A stretch of DNA of 41,712 bases from JBBFMJ01 sp037441225 (GCA_037441225.1 JBBISU010000022.1:1-41712); one strand, 5' to 3'. Shown: positions 26,503-34,252, counted from the first letter of the stretch. Notes: a model not told the origin generated them from the letters alone. Translations and numbers: made by a program.

Positions 26503-26895
26503 ATTGAAGGTCGCAGAGCATCTAATGTTTGAAATTTCGCTTATTTAAATCCTTGCGGAATATTCAAAGGAGAAGCAGTTTAGTCAACTCATTTTCTTTT
26601 TATCTACTCCAATCCTTCCAGGTTTTTATATTTTCATTCTCCAAATCTTTTAAAGATTTAAATGCTAAATGTGCCTTTCTGTAATTAAATCATTTAAAGC
26701 TTTTTCAGGCGGGGATAAACCCCGCCCCTACTTATGCCCATTATCCGCTTACTGTGTCCGTTGTCCGTTTTTGAAAAAAATAAGGGCAATTCGTGAATTG
26801 CCCTACTGAGGCTGGCTGGTAATTAAAATTTTTAAAATTATTGAACAATATATTGTATTATTTTGTCCAATTAAACTTTATATATTGTGTATAGC
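26503..26895 (+). repeat. Dispersed non-coding element, copy B, interrupted
   Basis: Matches copy A in the same orientation: TAGTCAACTCATTTTCT (26581 onward), CCAATCCTTCC, CTCCAAATC, TTTAAATGCTAAA up to CTTTCTG (26681), then again from AATTAAAATTTTTAAAATTA (26821) through ACAATATATTGTATTAT (26845-26861) and CCAATTAAAC. Between the two blocks are about 130 bp absent from copy A. Confidence 0.65.
26690..26818. mobile_element. Probable insertion carrying two CTAC hairpins, flanked by 9-bp direct repeats
   Basis: Exactly where copies A and B stop aligning, copy B holds extra DNA bounded by GTAATTAAA (26681-26689) and GTAATTAAA (26819-26827). Inside are a perfect hairpin GGCGGGG/CCCCGCC ending CTAC (26708-26731) and GGGCAATTC/GAATTGCCC ending CTAC (26784-26806), with CCGTTGTCCG between. 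It has no coding capacity, so it would have to be moved by a transposase encoded elsewhere. Confidence 0.45.
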
Positions 26896-26935
26896 AAATT
26901 AAAATACCAGATTGTCGGACATCTTCTTTAAAGTT

Positions 26936-27033
26936 GCGTAAATTTTTTTATTCAAAATTTACGCGGGCTGAAGACCCGTGGCTACAATTTTTATAAATTA
27001 TTTTTTTGTAGAGGCGACCCTTGTGATCGCCCG
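26936..27033. repeat. Compound hairpins with CTAC and GTAG feet
   Basis: GCGTAAATTTT/AAAATTTACGC forms an 11-bp perfect stem with a 7-nt loop (26936-26964). It merges into a hairpin CGCGGG/CCCGTG ending CTAC (26962-26985). A third hairpin in opposite orientation starts with GTAG (27008) and pairs GGCGA with TCGCC (27013-27031). Confidence 0.65.
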
Positions 27034-27050
27034 CATTATACAAATAATAT

Positions 27051-27090
27051 AAGGAGTTGAGGAGCTGAGGAGTAAGGAGTTAAGGAGTTT
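27051..27090. repeat. Degenerate 7-8 bp tandem repeat AGGAGTTG
   Basis: Five units: AAGGAGTTG, AGGAGCTG, AGGAGTA, AGGAGTTA, AGGAGTTT. The units resemble Shine-Dalgarno sequences but precede no gene. The function is unknown. Confidence 0.7.
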
Positions 27091-27131
27091 CAATAATTGC
27101 TTTAATGGAGGAAATAATAAAAAAGAGTTTT

Positions 27132-27166
27132 TATGGGGTGGTTATGCTCGCCCCATAGTTTTTTAA
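27132..27166 (+). terminator. Terminator-like hairpin in region B
   Basis: ATGGGGTG pairs with CGCCCCAT around an 8-nt loop and is followed by AGTTTTTT. It could end plus-strand transcription through the region, or be another member of the hairpin family. Confidence 0.4.
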
Positions 27167-27276
27167 CTGATTATAATTTTAAGACGGAGAACGGAATACG
27201 GACACGGACAACGAACTAAGCCCTATTTTCTTTTATTTCAATCATAAATTATTTAATAAATTTTATTTTTGTCTTT

Positions 27277-28191
27277 TTAAATATTATCGCCAATAAAATT
27301 TCTTAAAAAATTTATATGTTCCTGTGAAGAATTTAGTCCTTCTATATAAATCAGGTCTTTGCCTGATAATTTTTTATAATAACTGCAAAAATTTATCTTT
27401 ATATCATATAAAGTTTCAAGGCAATCAATGGGAAAAGAAGGGCTTAAAATTCCAACTTTTTCAAAATTTTTTCTTGAAAGGTCTTTTAAAACTTCTTTTG
27501 TTGATGGCTCAAGCCACTTTGAAAATCCAAACTTGCTTTGAAAAGAAGTTATTGCTCTTTCTTCTTCAAAATTTATTTCTTTTAGAATTAATTGGGTTGT
27601 TTTATAACAATTTTCTTTATATTTTAAAGAACCCTCCATTTTTACTGGCAAGCTATGGTATGAAAATATCAAAAAATCAAATTTTTCTTTTTTTTCATTT
27701 ATTTTACTTGCCATTGCCTTTAAATATAAAGGATGGCTAAAATAAGCAGGAAATATCAAACCTTCAATTTCTTCGCCAATAAAATCTTTAAAGTAAAATT
27801 TTAAAATATCAGTTGTAGCTGGGCTTTCCTGTGGATACGAAGGGAAAAGGTAAATTTTTTTAAAATGTGATCTTTTGAGCTCATTGACTTTATCTTTTAA
27901 ATATGGTTCTGAATATAAATTACCAATTTCAATCTTTATATCCAAATGCTTTTGTAATTTTTCTTTAATTTTTTCAGTAAAATAATTTAAAGGATTTTTT
28001 CCATTTATAAAAATTTTTTCATATTTTTTTTTGATAATATAAGGTCTAAAAATTAAAATAAAAAAGAGGATGGGTTTTGGAATCCTTATTAATTTTTTAT
28101 CACCTAAAAAATTTTTTAAAAATTTTCTAATTTCTTTTTCTTCTGTTTTTTTTGGACTACCAGTACTTGACAAAATCAAAGCACTTTTCAT
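27277..28191 (-). CDS. hemH: Ferrochelatase
   Basis: Inserts ferrous iron into a porphyrin, the last or next-to-last step of heme synthesis. It shows the family landmarks: the N-terminal ILSSTGSPKKTEEKEIRKFL (a variant of the usual G-x-P opening), YLFPSYPQESPATT, FSYHSLP with the metal-binding His, SFQSKFGFSKWLEPST, and SPSFPIDCLETLYDI with the catalytic Glu. The 304-residue length is at the short end. Whether it uses protoporphyrin or coproporphyrin cannot be told. No other heme-synthesis genes are nearby. It overlaps mrp by 4 nt and ends the pdx-mrp-hemH operon. Confidence 0.9.
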   Translation of the reverse strand: MKSALILSSTGSPKKTEEKEIRKFLKNFLGDKKLIRIPKPILFFILIFRPYIIKKKYEKIFINGKNPLNYFTEKIKEKLQKHLDIKIEIGNLYSEPYLKDKVNELKRSHFKKIYLFPSYPQESPATTDILKFYFKDFIGEEIEGLIFPAYFSHPLYLKAMASKINEKKEKFDFLIFSYHSLPVKMEGSLKYKENCYKTTQLILKEINFEEERAITSFQSKFGFSKWLEPSTKEVLKDLSRKNFEKVGILSPSFPIDCLETLYDIKINFCSYYKKLSGKDLIYIEGLNSSQEHINFLRNFIGDNI

Positions 28192-28979
28192 ATAACATTT
28201 TTTATTTTTTTTAAAATTTCCAAAAAAGAATTCTTTGCTTTATTTTCCTCACTTAAATAAAGGAGGGGTTTCCCTGAATCAGAAGAAGACATAAGTTCCA
28301 AATCAAAAGGGATTTCTCCAAGGTAAGGAATTTTTAAATCATTTGCACACTTCTCTCCTCCACCTTTCTTAAAGAAAGGAATTTCTTTTCCACAATGGGG
28401 ACAGAAAAGGCCACTCATATTTTCTACAATCCCTAATATTTTCATATTTAATTTTTTTGCAAAATTTATGGATTTTCTAACAGAAGTCAAAGCAACTTCT
28501 TGGGGAGTTGTCAAAATTATGCAATAAACTGGCGGGGGTATTAGTTGGGCAATTGTTAATGGCTCATCACCTGTTCCAGGGGGAAGATCAAAGATTAAGA
28601 AATCTAAATTTCCCCACAAGGTCTCTTCTAAAAACTGTCTTATTGCTCCAATCTTTAAAGGTCCTCTCCATATAACAGCATCATCAGAACTTTGTAAAAA
28701 AAATGCAATTGATAAAACTTTAAAATACTCATCAAAAGCAATTGGAAGGATTTTGTTATCCAATGCTTCTGGTTTAAACTTTTCAATTCCTAAAAGTTTT
28801 GGGACAGTGGGACCATGGAAATCACAATCTAAAAGCCCAACTCTGTTTTTTTCTTTTGATAAAGATAAAGAAAGATAAGTTGAAAAAGTACTTTTCCCAA
28901 CTCCTCCTTTTCCTGACATAACAACAATCTTGTTTTTTACATCCTTTAAATTTTCTGCAATTTTCTCTCTATTTAACAT
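28188..28979 (-). CDS. mrp: Mrp/ApbC-type iron-sulfur cluster carrier ATPase
   Basis: P-loop protein of the MinD/Mrp class that carries and transfers iron-sulfur clusters. It has the deviant Walker A SGKGGVGKST (about 22-31), LLDCDFHGPTVPKLLG, IFDLPPGTGDEPLT and the cluster-binding CPHCGKE. The 263-residue length lacks the N-terminal DUF59 domain of longer homologues. It overlaps pdxT by 7 nt and hemH by 4 nt. It may help assemble clusters for other enzymes; a link to ferrochelatase is only suggested by the operon. Confidence 0.93.
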   Translation of the reverse strand: MLNREKIAENLKDVKNKIVVMSGKGGVGKSTFSTYLSLSLSKEKNRVGLLDCDFHGPTVPKLLGIEKFKPEALDNKILPIAFDEYFKVLSIAFFLQSSDDAVIWRGPLKIGAIRQFLEETLWGNLDFLIFDLPPGTGDEPLTIAQLIPPPVYCIILTTPQEVALTSVRKSINFAKKLNMKILGIVENMSGLFCPHCGKEIPFFKKGGGEKCANDLKIPYLGEIPFDLELMSSSDSGKPLLYLSEENKAKNSFLEILKKIKNVI

Positions 28980-29548
28980 ATTTTATCCTTTAAAAAATAT
29001 TTATAAATATTATTTTCCCCTGAAATTTCAGGATGGAATGTCAAAGCAATTGCATTTTTATATTCAACTCCTACGGGCTCACTTTTCAGTTCTGCCAAAA
29101 CTTTTACACCTTCTTTAAAACCTAATATTTTTGGCGCTCTTATAAAGACACCTTCAATTGGTTTTTCTCCAAAGCAGTGTTTTTCTATCTTAGCTATAAA
29201 TGAATCAATCTGTCTTCCATAGCCATTCCTTAAAATCTTCATTGGTATAATTTTCAAGGAGTCCTGTTTTGGATTTTCCACTTCTTCTGCTAAAACAATT
29301 GCACCTGCACAGGTTCCTAAAATCTTTTTTTCCTTTGAAAATTCCATCAATGGTTTAAACCATCCCTCCCTTTCAAAAAATTTCAAAAGGGTTGTGGATT
29401 CTCCCCCTGGAATTATCAAATGGGTTAACTTTTCAAGTTCTTCAATTTTCCTCACTTCAACTGCTTCAACACCAATCCCTTCAACCATCCTCTTATGGAG
29501 GGAAAAATCACCTTGAATTGCTAAGATTCCTACTAATTTACCATCCAC
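28973..29548 (-). CDS. pdxT: Pyridoxal 5'-phosphate synthase glutaminase subunit
   Basis: Glutaminase that supplies ammonia to PdxS. Class I amidotransferase triad: C80 (ILGTCAGAIVLAEE), H172 and E174 (TFHPEIS), numbered from the GTG at 29548. It starts VDGKLVGILAIQGD, the typical PdxT opening, and is 191 residues long. An upstream extension of 20 codons is open but unlike the family, so I prefer the GTG start, which overlaps the pdxS end by 11 nt. No good Shine-Dalgarno site is seen; coupling to pdxS is likely. Confidence 0.95.
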   Translation of the reverse strand: MDGKLVGILAIQGDFSLHKRMVEGIGVEAVEVRKIEELEKLTHLIIPGGESTTLLKFFEREGWFKPLMEFSKEKKILGTCAGAIVLAEEVENPKQDSLKIIPMKILRNGYGRQIDSFIAKIEKHCFGEKPIEGVFIRAPKILGFKEGVKVLAELKSEPVGVEYKNAIALTFHPEISGENNIYKYFLKDKIC

Positions 29549-30428
29549 GGTTTGCAAGTTTTTCTTCCTCTGAAAGTTTTGCCACATCAATTCCAAACAT
29601 TGCTTCACCTAAATCCTCTGAAATTTCTGCCAGTTTTTTTGGATCTTTGTAATGCGTAACTGCTTGAACTATTGCCTTTGCCCTTACCTCTGGGTCCTTT
29701 GATTTAAAGATTCCAGAGCCAACAAAGACAGCTTCTGCACCTAAAATCATACAAAGGGCAGCATCTGCAGGAGTTGATACCCCACCAGCTGCAAAATTTG
29801 GAACGGGAAGTTTCTCATTTTTGTGGACGTACCAGACCAGTTCAAAAGGTGCTCCAATTTCTTTTGCATAATGGATGAGTTCATCTTCCCTTAAAAGTGT
29901 AATTCTTCTTATTTCTCCATTTACAGCCCTCAAGTGTCTTACAGCTTCTACAATATTTCCCGAACCCGCCTCCCCTTTTGTCCTTATCATTGCAGCACCT
30001 TCCCCAATCCTTCTAAGTGCTTCACCTAAATTTCTACAGCCACAGACAAAGGGAACTTTGAAATCCCATTTAAAAATATGGTTTTCTTCATCTGCAGGTG
30101 TTAAGACCTCTGATTCATCAATAAAATCAACACCTAATGCCTCTAATATTTGTGCTTCTGCAATATGTCCAATCCTGCATTTTGCCATAACTGGAATTGA
30201 AACAGCTTCCATAATTTCTTTTATCTTTTTTATGGATGCCATCCTTGCTACACCACCTTCTTTCCTTATATCAGCAGGAACCCTCTCCAATGCCATAACA
30301 GCACAGGCACCTGCTTCTTCTGCTATCTTTGCTTGTTCAGCATTTGTTACATCCATAATTACACCACCTTTGAGCATCTCTGCAAGACCAACCTTTAACT
30401 TAAAACTTTCACTTTTTAAAAATTCCAT
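29538..30428 (-). CDS. pdxS: Pyridoxal 5'-phosphate synthase lyase subunit
   Basis: Builds PLP from ribose 5-phosphate, glyceraldehyde 3-phosphate and ammonia from PdxT. Catalytic residues match the family: D26 (VIMDVTNAEQAKIAEE), K83 (PVMAKCRIGH) and K151 (RTKGEAGSGN). The 296-residue length is standard, and the sequence is highly conserved (ALERVPADIRKEGGVARM). AGGAGG lies before the ATG. It starts 9 nt after the regulator gene and overlaps pdxT. Confidence 0.98.
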   Translation of the reverse strand: MEFLKSESFKLKVGLAEMLKGGVIMDVTNAEQAKIAEEAGACAVMALERVPADIRKEGGVARMASIKKIKEIMEAVSIPVMAKCRIGHIAEAQILEALGVDFIDESEVLTPADEENHIFKWDFKVPFVCGCRNLGEALRRIGEGAAMIRTKGEAGSGNIVEAVRHLRAVNGEIRRITLLREDELIHYAKEIGAPFELVWYVHKNEKLPVPNFAAGGVSTPADAALCMILGAEAVFVGSGIFKSKDPEVRAKAIVQAVTHYKDPKKLAEISEDLGEAMFGIDVAKLSEEEKLANRGW

Positions 30429-30437
30429 ATAAACCTC

Positions 30438-31853
30438 CTAAATTATTAATGTTATCTTATGCTCCTTCTTTTCTGGAGCTTTACCTAATACATTTTTAAG
30501 TTCCAAAAAGAGATTTTTTAATTCTTTTTCCGTTGAATTTAGATGAGCAATCCTTATATATTGTTTTGGATTTTTTTGGAAGGAAAATTTTTCACCATTT
30601 GCAACTTTTATACCTTTTTCTTCCAATTTTTTTTCTACATAATTTGAAGAAAATCCCTCTGGCAGTGGAAACCATATTCCCTGTGAGTTTTCCTGTATAT
30701 TTATATTAATTTCAGGAAAAAATTCTTTAATTATTTCATTTATAAATTTGTTTTTTTTCTTTAATGAATTTTTCATATTTTTTAAATAAAATATAAATTC
30801 TTTTGAATTTATAAATTTAAAGATTAAAATTTGCAGAAGCAAGGGGGTTTGCAAATCCTGAAGTGCTTTTAAATAAATGGCTTTTTTTATCAATTCTTCT
30901 GGTCCACAAATCCAGCCAACTCTAAAGCCAGGGATAAATGCCTTTGAAAAACTTCCAATATTTATAACCCTCTTTAAAGGGTCCAGTTCATAAATAGTTT
31001 TACTTTCTCCAAAGATTTGCTCTGCTGAATCTTCAATTAAACAAATTTGATGCTTGGGTAAATTTTTTATAATTTCTAACCTTGTACTTTCTGACAAAGT
31101 AAGCCCCGTTGGATTTTGATTTGAGGGCTGTAAGTATAAAAACTTGAAAGGAGAAGAAAGGTAATGCTTTAATGTAGAGATACACAACCCATTTTGTTTT
31201 ATTGGGATTGTTGATATATCAGCATTATATAATTTTAATAATGGAATAATTCCAGGATAAGTTGGTTCTTCAATTAATACCTTACTTTGATTTGATAAAA
31301 ACAATTGGCATAGTATTGAAAGCCCTTGCTGGGCACCATTTACGATCATAACTTTTTCTGGATTTGTTTTTGACCTCTTTGAAATCCATTCACGCAAGGG
31401 AAGGTATCCCATAGGGTCCTTATATTCAAACAAATTTTCTTTTTCTTCTTCTATAATTTCTTCCAGCAAATTTTTTAAAATATCATAAGGAAATAAATTT
31501 TTTTCAGGCATCAAAAAATAAAATTTTAAATTTTCTTCCTTTGCAATCTCTTCTTTTTGGTCCGTCTTTTCAATTATATCAGCAGATGAAGAAAAAGGAA
31601 GGGTAGGGCTTATAGAACTTACGATAACACCTGAACCCATAATGGTTTCCACCAATCCAAAATTTTTCAAAAGTTTTATTGCCTCTAATATTGTTGATTT
31701 ATCCACATTGTAATACTTTGCCATATACCTTGTAGAAGGAAACCTTTTTCCAATAGCCATTTTTCCAGAAAGGATTGATTCCTTTAAGGCATTAAAGATT
31801 GCTTCTGCTTTCTTTGTCTTTTTTAAATCCTTAACTGGTGGCAACCAATTCAT
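30438..31853 (-). CDS. MocR/PdxR-like regulator: GntR DNA-binding domain fused to aminotransferase fold
   Basis: Residues 12-85 are a GntR-type winged helix (ILSGKMAIGKRFPSTRYMAKYY, written in part, then DKSTILEAIKLLKNFGLVE). Residues 110-460 are a fold-type I aminotransferase domain with the PLP lysine in GSFSKAFIPGFRVGW and the Asn/Asp/Tyr cofactor contacts (QPSNQNPTG, LIEDSAEQIFG). MocR regulators with this build, such as PdxR, sense PLP and control pdxST. Position 9 nt upstream of pdxS on the same strand makes a PdxR role very likely. Most described pdxR genes are divergent from pdxST; here it is the first gene of the operon, so it probably controls its own transcription. Apparently leaderless. 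Confidence 0.88.
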   Translation of the reverse strand: MNWLPPVKDLKKTKKAEAIFNALKESILSGKMAIGKRFPSTRYMAKYYNVDKSTILEAIKLLKNFGLVETIMGSGVIVSSISPTLPFSSSADIIEKTDQKEEIAKEENLKFYFLMPEKNLFPYDILKNLLEEIIEEEKENLFEYKDPMGYLPLREWISKRSKTNPEKVMIVNGAQQGLSILCQLFLSNQSKVLIEEPTYPGIIPLLKLYNADISTIPIKQNGLCISTLKHYLSSPFKFLYLQPSNQNPTGLTLSESTRLEIIKNLPKHQICLIEDSAEQIFGESKTIYELDPLKRVINIGSFSKAFIPGFRVGWICGPEELIKKAIYLKALQDLQTPLLLQILIFKFINSKEFIFYLKNMKNSLKKKNKFINEIIKEFFPEININIQENSQGIWFPLPEGFSSNYVEKKLEEKGIKVANGEKFSFQKNPKQYIRIAHLNSTEKELKNLFLELKNVLGKAPEKKEHKITLII

Positions 31854-31859
31854 AAAAAT

Positions 31860-31868
31860 ATTATAACA
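31860..31868 (-). promoter_or_regulatory. Extended consensus -10 for leaderless regulator-pdxST operon
   Basis: TGTTATAAT on the minus strand ends 6 nt before the regulator ATG at 31853; there is no Shine-Dalgarno site. A MocR operator would be expected in the 76-bp gap to yceI, but I see no clear direct repeat there. Confidence 0.65.
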
Positions 31869-31929
31869 TAAAAATTTAAAAAAATGAAATAATCACTTAT
31901 GAAAATATGTTTATTACAAAGGAGGTTAT

Positions 31930-32493
31930 ATGAAACTATTTTTTTTATTATTTTTTCTTTTACCAGTTTTAATTCTTGGTCAATATAAAGTTGATCCAGC
32001 CCATACCTCTATTTCTTTTTCTATAAAGCATATGGTTATATCAACTGTAAGGGGTTCCTTCGAAAAGTTTGAAGGAGAGATAACTTATGATGAAAATGAT
32101 TTATCCAAATGGTCAGTTAAAGGGAAAATTTTTGTAGATAGCATTAATACAAACAATTCGGACAGAGATAAACATTTAAAAAGTTCTGATTTTTTTGATG
32201 TAAAAAAGTATCCTTATATTACATTTGAATCAAAGAAATTTTCAAAAAGTGGAGATGGATTTATCTGTACAGGGATTTTGACAATGCATGGAATCTATAA
32301 AGAAATTGAAATTCCTTTTAAAATTTTAGGAAAAATAAAAGATCCCTGGGGCAAGGAAAGGATTGGAGTTGAAGCATCTTTAAAATTAAATAGACAGGAC
32401 TTTGGTATTTCCTGGAGCAAAACCTTAGACAATGGTGGTCTTGTAGTTGGAAATGAAGTTCAAATTGATTTATCAGCTGAATTTGTAAAATAG
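31930..32493 (+). CDS. YceI-family periplasmic isoprenoid-binding protein
   Basis: A 187-residue lipocalin-like protein with a signal peptide (residues 1-17, FFLLFFLLPVLILG). The mature part has the family landmarks: YKVDPAHTSISFSIKHM, SKWSVKGKIFVDSINTNN, RDKHLKSSDFFDVKKYP, ITFES, and GILTMHGIYKEIEIP. Family members bind polyisoprenoid chains in the periplasm. AAAGGAGG lies before the ATG. It is divergent from the PLP operon and 76 bp away, so it may share regulation. Confidence 0.93.
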   Translation: MKLFFLLFFLLPVLILGQYKVDPAHTSISFSIKHMVISTVRGSFEKFEGEITYDENDLSKWSVKGKIFVDSINTNNSDRDKHLKSSDFFDVKKYPYITFESKKFSKSGDGFICTGILTMHGIYKEIEIPFKILGKIKDPWGKERIGVEASLKLNRQDFGISWSKTLDNGGLVVGNEVQIDLSAEFVK

Positions 32494-32563
32494 AAATTTT
32501 TTATACTTTTTCAATTTTTTTCCAAATAAATTTTATTTTTTAATTCAAACTTTATCAACCCAA

Positions 32564-32624
32564 GCTCGGCTCCAACACAAGCTGCTCTGCTTCCTTGCAG
32601 GCTAAAGAGGCTTCGACTTCTTTT
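32564..32624 (+). repeat. Truncated third copy of the hairpin repeat
   Basis: ACAAGCTGCTCTGCTTCCTT (32578 onward) followed by GCAGGCTAAAGAG matches 6874-6905 in region A with few changes. The second hairpin arm and the CTAC foot are lost (CTTCGACTTC instead of CCTGCGACTAC), so this copy looks inactive. Confidence 0.6.
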
Positions 32625-32815
32625 CTATTTTATATACCCTAAATTATTCTGATAGTTCAGGAAAAAAGGTTATAACAGCTGATTATGTAATTGAGGGAAC
32701 TTCAACTTGTAATTATCTGACTGGAACAATGAATGTTACTATGAAAGCCCTTGATCCAAAATATAAAGATTATAAAGGAAAATTTTATTTGAATTTTGAA
32801 GGGAGACTTCAATAA
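32606..32815 (+). pseudogene. C-terminal gene fragment, product unknown
   Basis: An open frame with no plausible start ends at TAA 32813-32815 and is followed by a terminator. From 32642 it reads NYSDSSGKKVITADYVIEG, then NYLTGTMNVTMKALDP and KFYLNFEGRLQ, a sequence with protein-like composition and beta-strand pattern. Its 5' end runs straight into the truncated repeat. I infer the tail of a broken secreted or surface protein gene; I do not recognise the family. Confidence 0.5.
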
Positions 32816-32835
32816 TCTGACTTTTGATTTATCAT

Positions 32836-32863
32836 AAAGCCCATATTTTGGGGGCTTTTTTTT
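32836..32863 (+). terminator. Rho-independent terminator
   Basis: Stem AAAGCCC (32836-32842)/GGGCTTT (32852-32858) with a short loop, followed by a run of T to 32863. It lies 20 nt after the fragment's stop codon, supporting that the fragment was once a real gene. Confidence 0.8.
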
Positions 32864-32908
32864 GATGAAAAATCTAATTTTCTTTTTTAAATAATGTACA
32901 TAAAATAA

Positions 32909-33832
32909 TCATTGAACTCCGCCTTTTACAAATCCCATCCTCTCCAAAAAGAATATGTGATATATGAAAGAAGGCAACATTGTGTATGTATCTTTCCAAA
33001 AATGCCCAACCATATCTCTCACACTTTCTGCTGGATCTTTAACTTGAATCCTCATATCTCTATCCAATAAATCATCCTTTAATTTTACAAATTCACCATT
33101 TCCTAAATAAAGATATAAATACCCTATTTTGAAGGTAAATAGATAAACACCTGTTTTTCTTGTGTTAATAAATACTATATCCCCTTCTTTCAATTCATCC
33201 AATTTATGTTTAATATAAATTTCCCATTTCTCCATATTTTTTTCAATTAATTTATAACAACCATTAATATATTTTGGAATTTCCAAGTTTAAATATCTTG
33301 CACCACAAAAGTACTCAAAACAGCAATCAAAGAAATATGGGTTTATGGGATACATTTTCTTTAATTCTTTGTCTGAAACTGTTTCATAAAGTGCCCAATT
33401 TTTATTTTCACCTGAAAGATACCTTTCTTGCTCATATTTTATAGCCAGTTCTTTAATCTTTTCTCTTGATATTCCCACAACAAAGATAGAATGTTTTGGC
33501 AACCTATCCCACCTTGCAATTATTGGAATATGCCCATAACCTAATTTTTTTATTTCCATAAATAGTTGGTACTGCCTTTCAATATTTTCTTTACTCTTTA
33601 AACCTTTCTTATAAGATGAAATAACTCCAAATCTTCCCTCCTGAAAAAAATTTATTGTATTTATCATTAATTTTTGATCCATTATTGACAATTTTATATT
33701 AATCATTTCTTCTTCTTTTGGAAGCATATTATGTATCTTGGTAATCCATGGACTTGAAGGATCCATCTTATATGCTTCTGATAAAAAATACTTTAGTTCA
33801 TCTAATAAAGCAATTGTTTTATTTATACCCAT
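32909..33832 (-). CDS. Uncharacterised 307-residue protein
   Basis: I do not recognise this protein. It is soluble, with no signal peptide or membrane segment. Residues 60-150 (INFFQEGRFGVISSYK, then LGYGHIPIIARWDRLPKHS, then IFVVGISREKIKELAIKYEQ) have a pattern I associate with small domains in phage- or element-linked hypothetical proteins, where a Lys/Tyr-rich segment is followed by a Gln-containing helix; this is only a resemblance. The C-terminal part (about 200-300) holds beta-rich (YLYLYLGNGEFVKL) and aromatic stretches. GGAGG lies before the ATG, with a near-consensus promoter upstream. It stands alone between remnant-bearing gaps, which fits an acquired gene. Confidence 0.75.
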   Translation of the reverse strand: MGINKTIALLDELKYFLSEAYKMDPSSPWITKIHNMLPKEEEMINIKLSIMDQKLMINTINFFQEGRFGVISSYKKGLKSKENIERQYQLFMEIKKLGYGHIPIIARWDRLPKHSIFVVGISREKIKELAIKYEQERYLSGENKNWALYETVSDKELKKMYPINPYFFDCCFEYFCGARYLNLEIPKYINGCYKLIEKNMEKWEIYIKHKLDELKEGDIVFINTRKTGVYLFTFKIGYLYLYLGNGEFVKLKDDLLDRDMRIQVKDPAESVRDMVGHFWKDTYTMLPSFIYHIFFLERMGFVKGGVQ

Positions 33833-34252
33833 ATTTTTCCTCCAAACAAGTTATTCCTAAATCATATTATATTATATCATAAATATTGAATTTTGTAAAG
33901 ATGCATCAGAATTATCATAAAAAACTGGACTTGTATTTTTAAGTAGATAAAAAAAGAAATTTGGAAAGGTTAGAAAAAGAAGGATGGTTATTTAAAAAAA
34001 GTCTTGTTTTTCATCTTATTTAATTTTAAAAATTAAGATTTGACACTTAAGCCATCTTAAAATTTTGTCCTTTAAAATTTTATAATGATAAAATCTCCAC
34101 TATAAAACTTCTCTTTATAAAGTAAATCAATTTCTCTTAAATAAATCTTTTACAAAATAAAAACTTCTTTAACCTTCTAATTAAAATAAGAATATAAAAA
34201 ACTCCTCTTTTTTCATAAAATTCCTTAAATTTTAAAAATTAAAGCTTGTTCT
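33833..34252. other. 420-bp gene-free region
   Basis: Very AT-rich. Besides the promoter of the orphan gene at the left end, I see an imperfect inverted repeat (AAAATTAAGAT near 34030 and ATCTTAAAATTTT near 34054) and a plus-strand promoter-like TGATAAAAT (34086-34094), preceded by TTGTCC 18 nt from its TAAAAT core. No ORF follows it. No coding frame is supported. Confidence 0.7.
33871..33899 (-). promoter_or_regulatory. Strong promoter for the orphan gene
   Basis: TTTACA (33894-33899), 17-nt spacer, TATAAT (33871-33876) on the minus strand, with the -10 also extended (TGATATAAT). The same -35 and spacer occur before clpP. The leader would be about 32 nt and contains GGAGG. Confidence 0.8.

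Larger units (their letters stand above)
26470..27276. other. 807-bp gene-free region B with repeat element, hairpins and tandem repeats
   Basis: No coding frame is convincing. It lies between convergent genes (metallophosphoesterase and hemH). It contains copy B of the dispersed element split by a hairpin insertion, further GTAG/CTAC hairpins, a GGAG-rich tandem repeat and a terminator-like hairpin. CGGACAC/CGGACAACG words occur at 27196-27213 and, inverted, at 26753-26769. Confidence 0.8.
32494..32908. other. 415-bp region with a truncated repeat, a gene fragment and a terminator
   Basis: No complete gene. AT-rich sequence is followed by a truncated repeat copy (32564-32624), an open C-terminal coding fragment (32606-32815) and a hairpin terminator (32836-32863). 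Confidence 0.75.

Noticed and set aside
27051..27090. Tandem AGGAGTTG units considered as a CRISPR array
   Set aside because: Units of 7-8 bp without spacers and no cas genes; a simple degenerate tandem repeat.
29549..29608. Longer PdxT start 20 codons upstream
   Set aside because: The extra residues are read out of frame from the conserved pdxS end and do not resemble PdxT; the family starts at about the GTG at 29548.
33948..34022. Short plus-strand frame reading KRNLERLEKEGWLFKKS, similar to the start of HicA toxins
   Set aside because: Only 23 codons, no start codon, no ribosome-binding site and no HicB partner. The resemblance is to a common Lys/Glu/Leu pattern and may be chance in this AT-rich sequence.
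34026..34066. Inverted repeat AAAATTAAGAT/ATCTTAAAATTTT as a terminator for mltG
   Set aside because: Imperfect, almost entirely A+T, too far from the mltG stop and without a following T run in the right direction.
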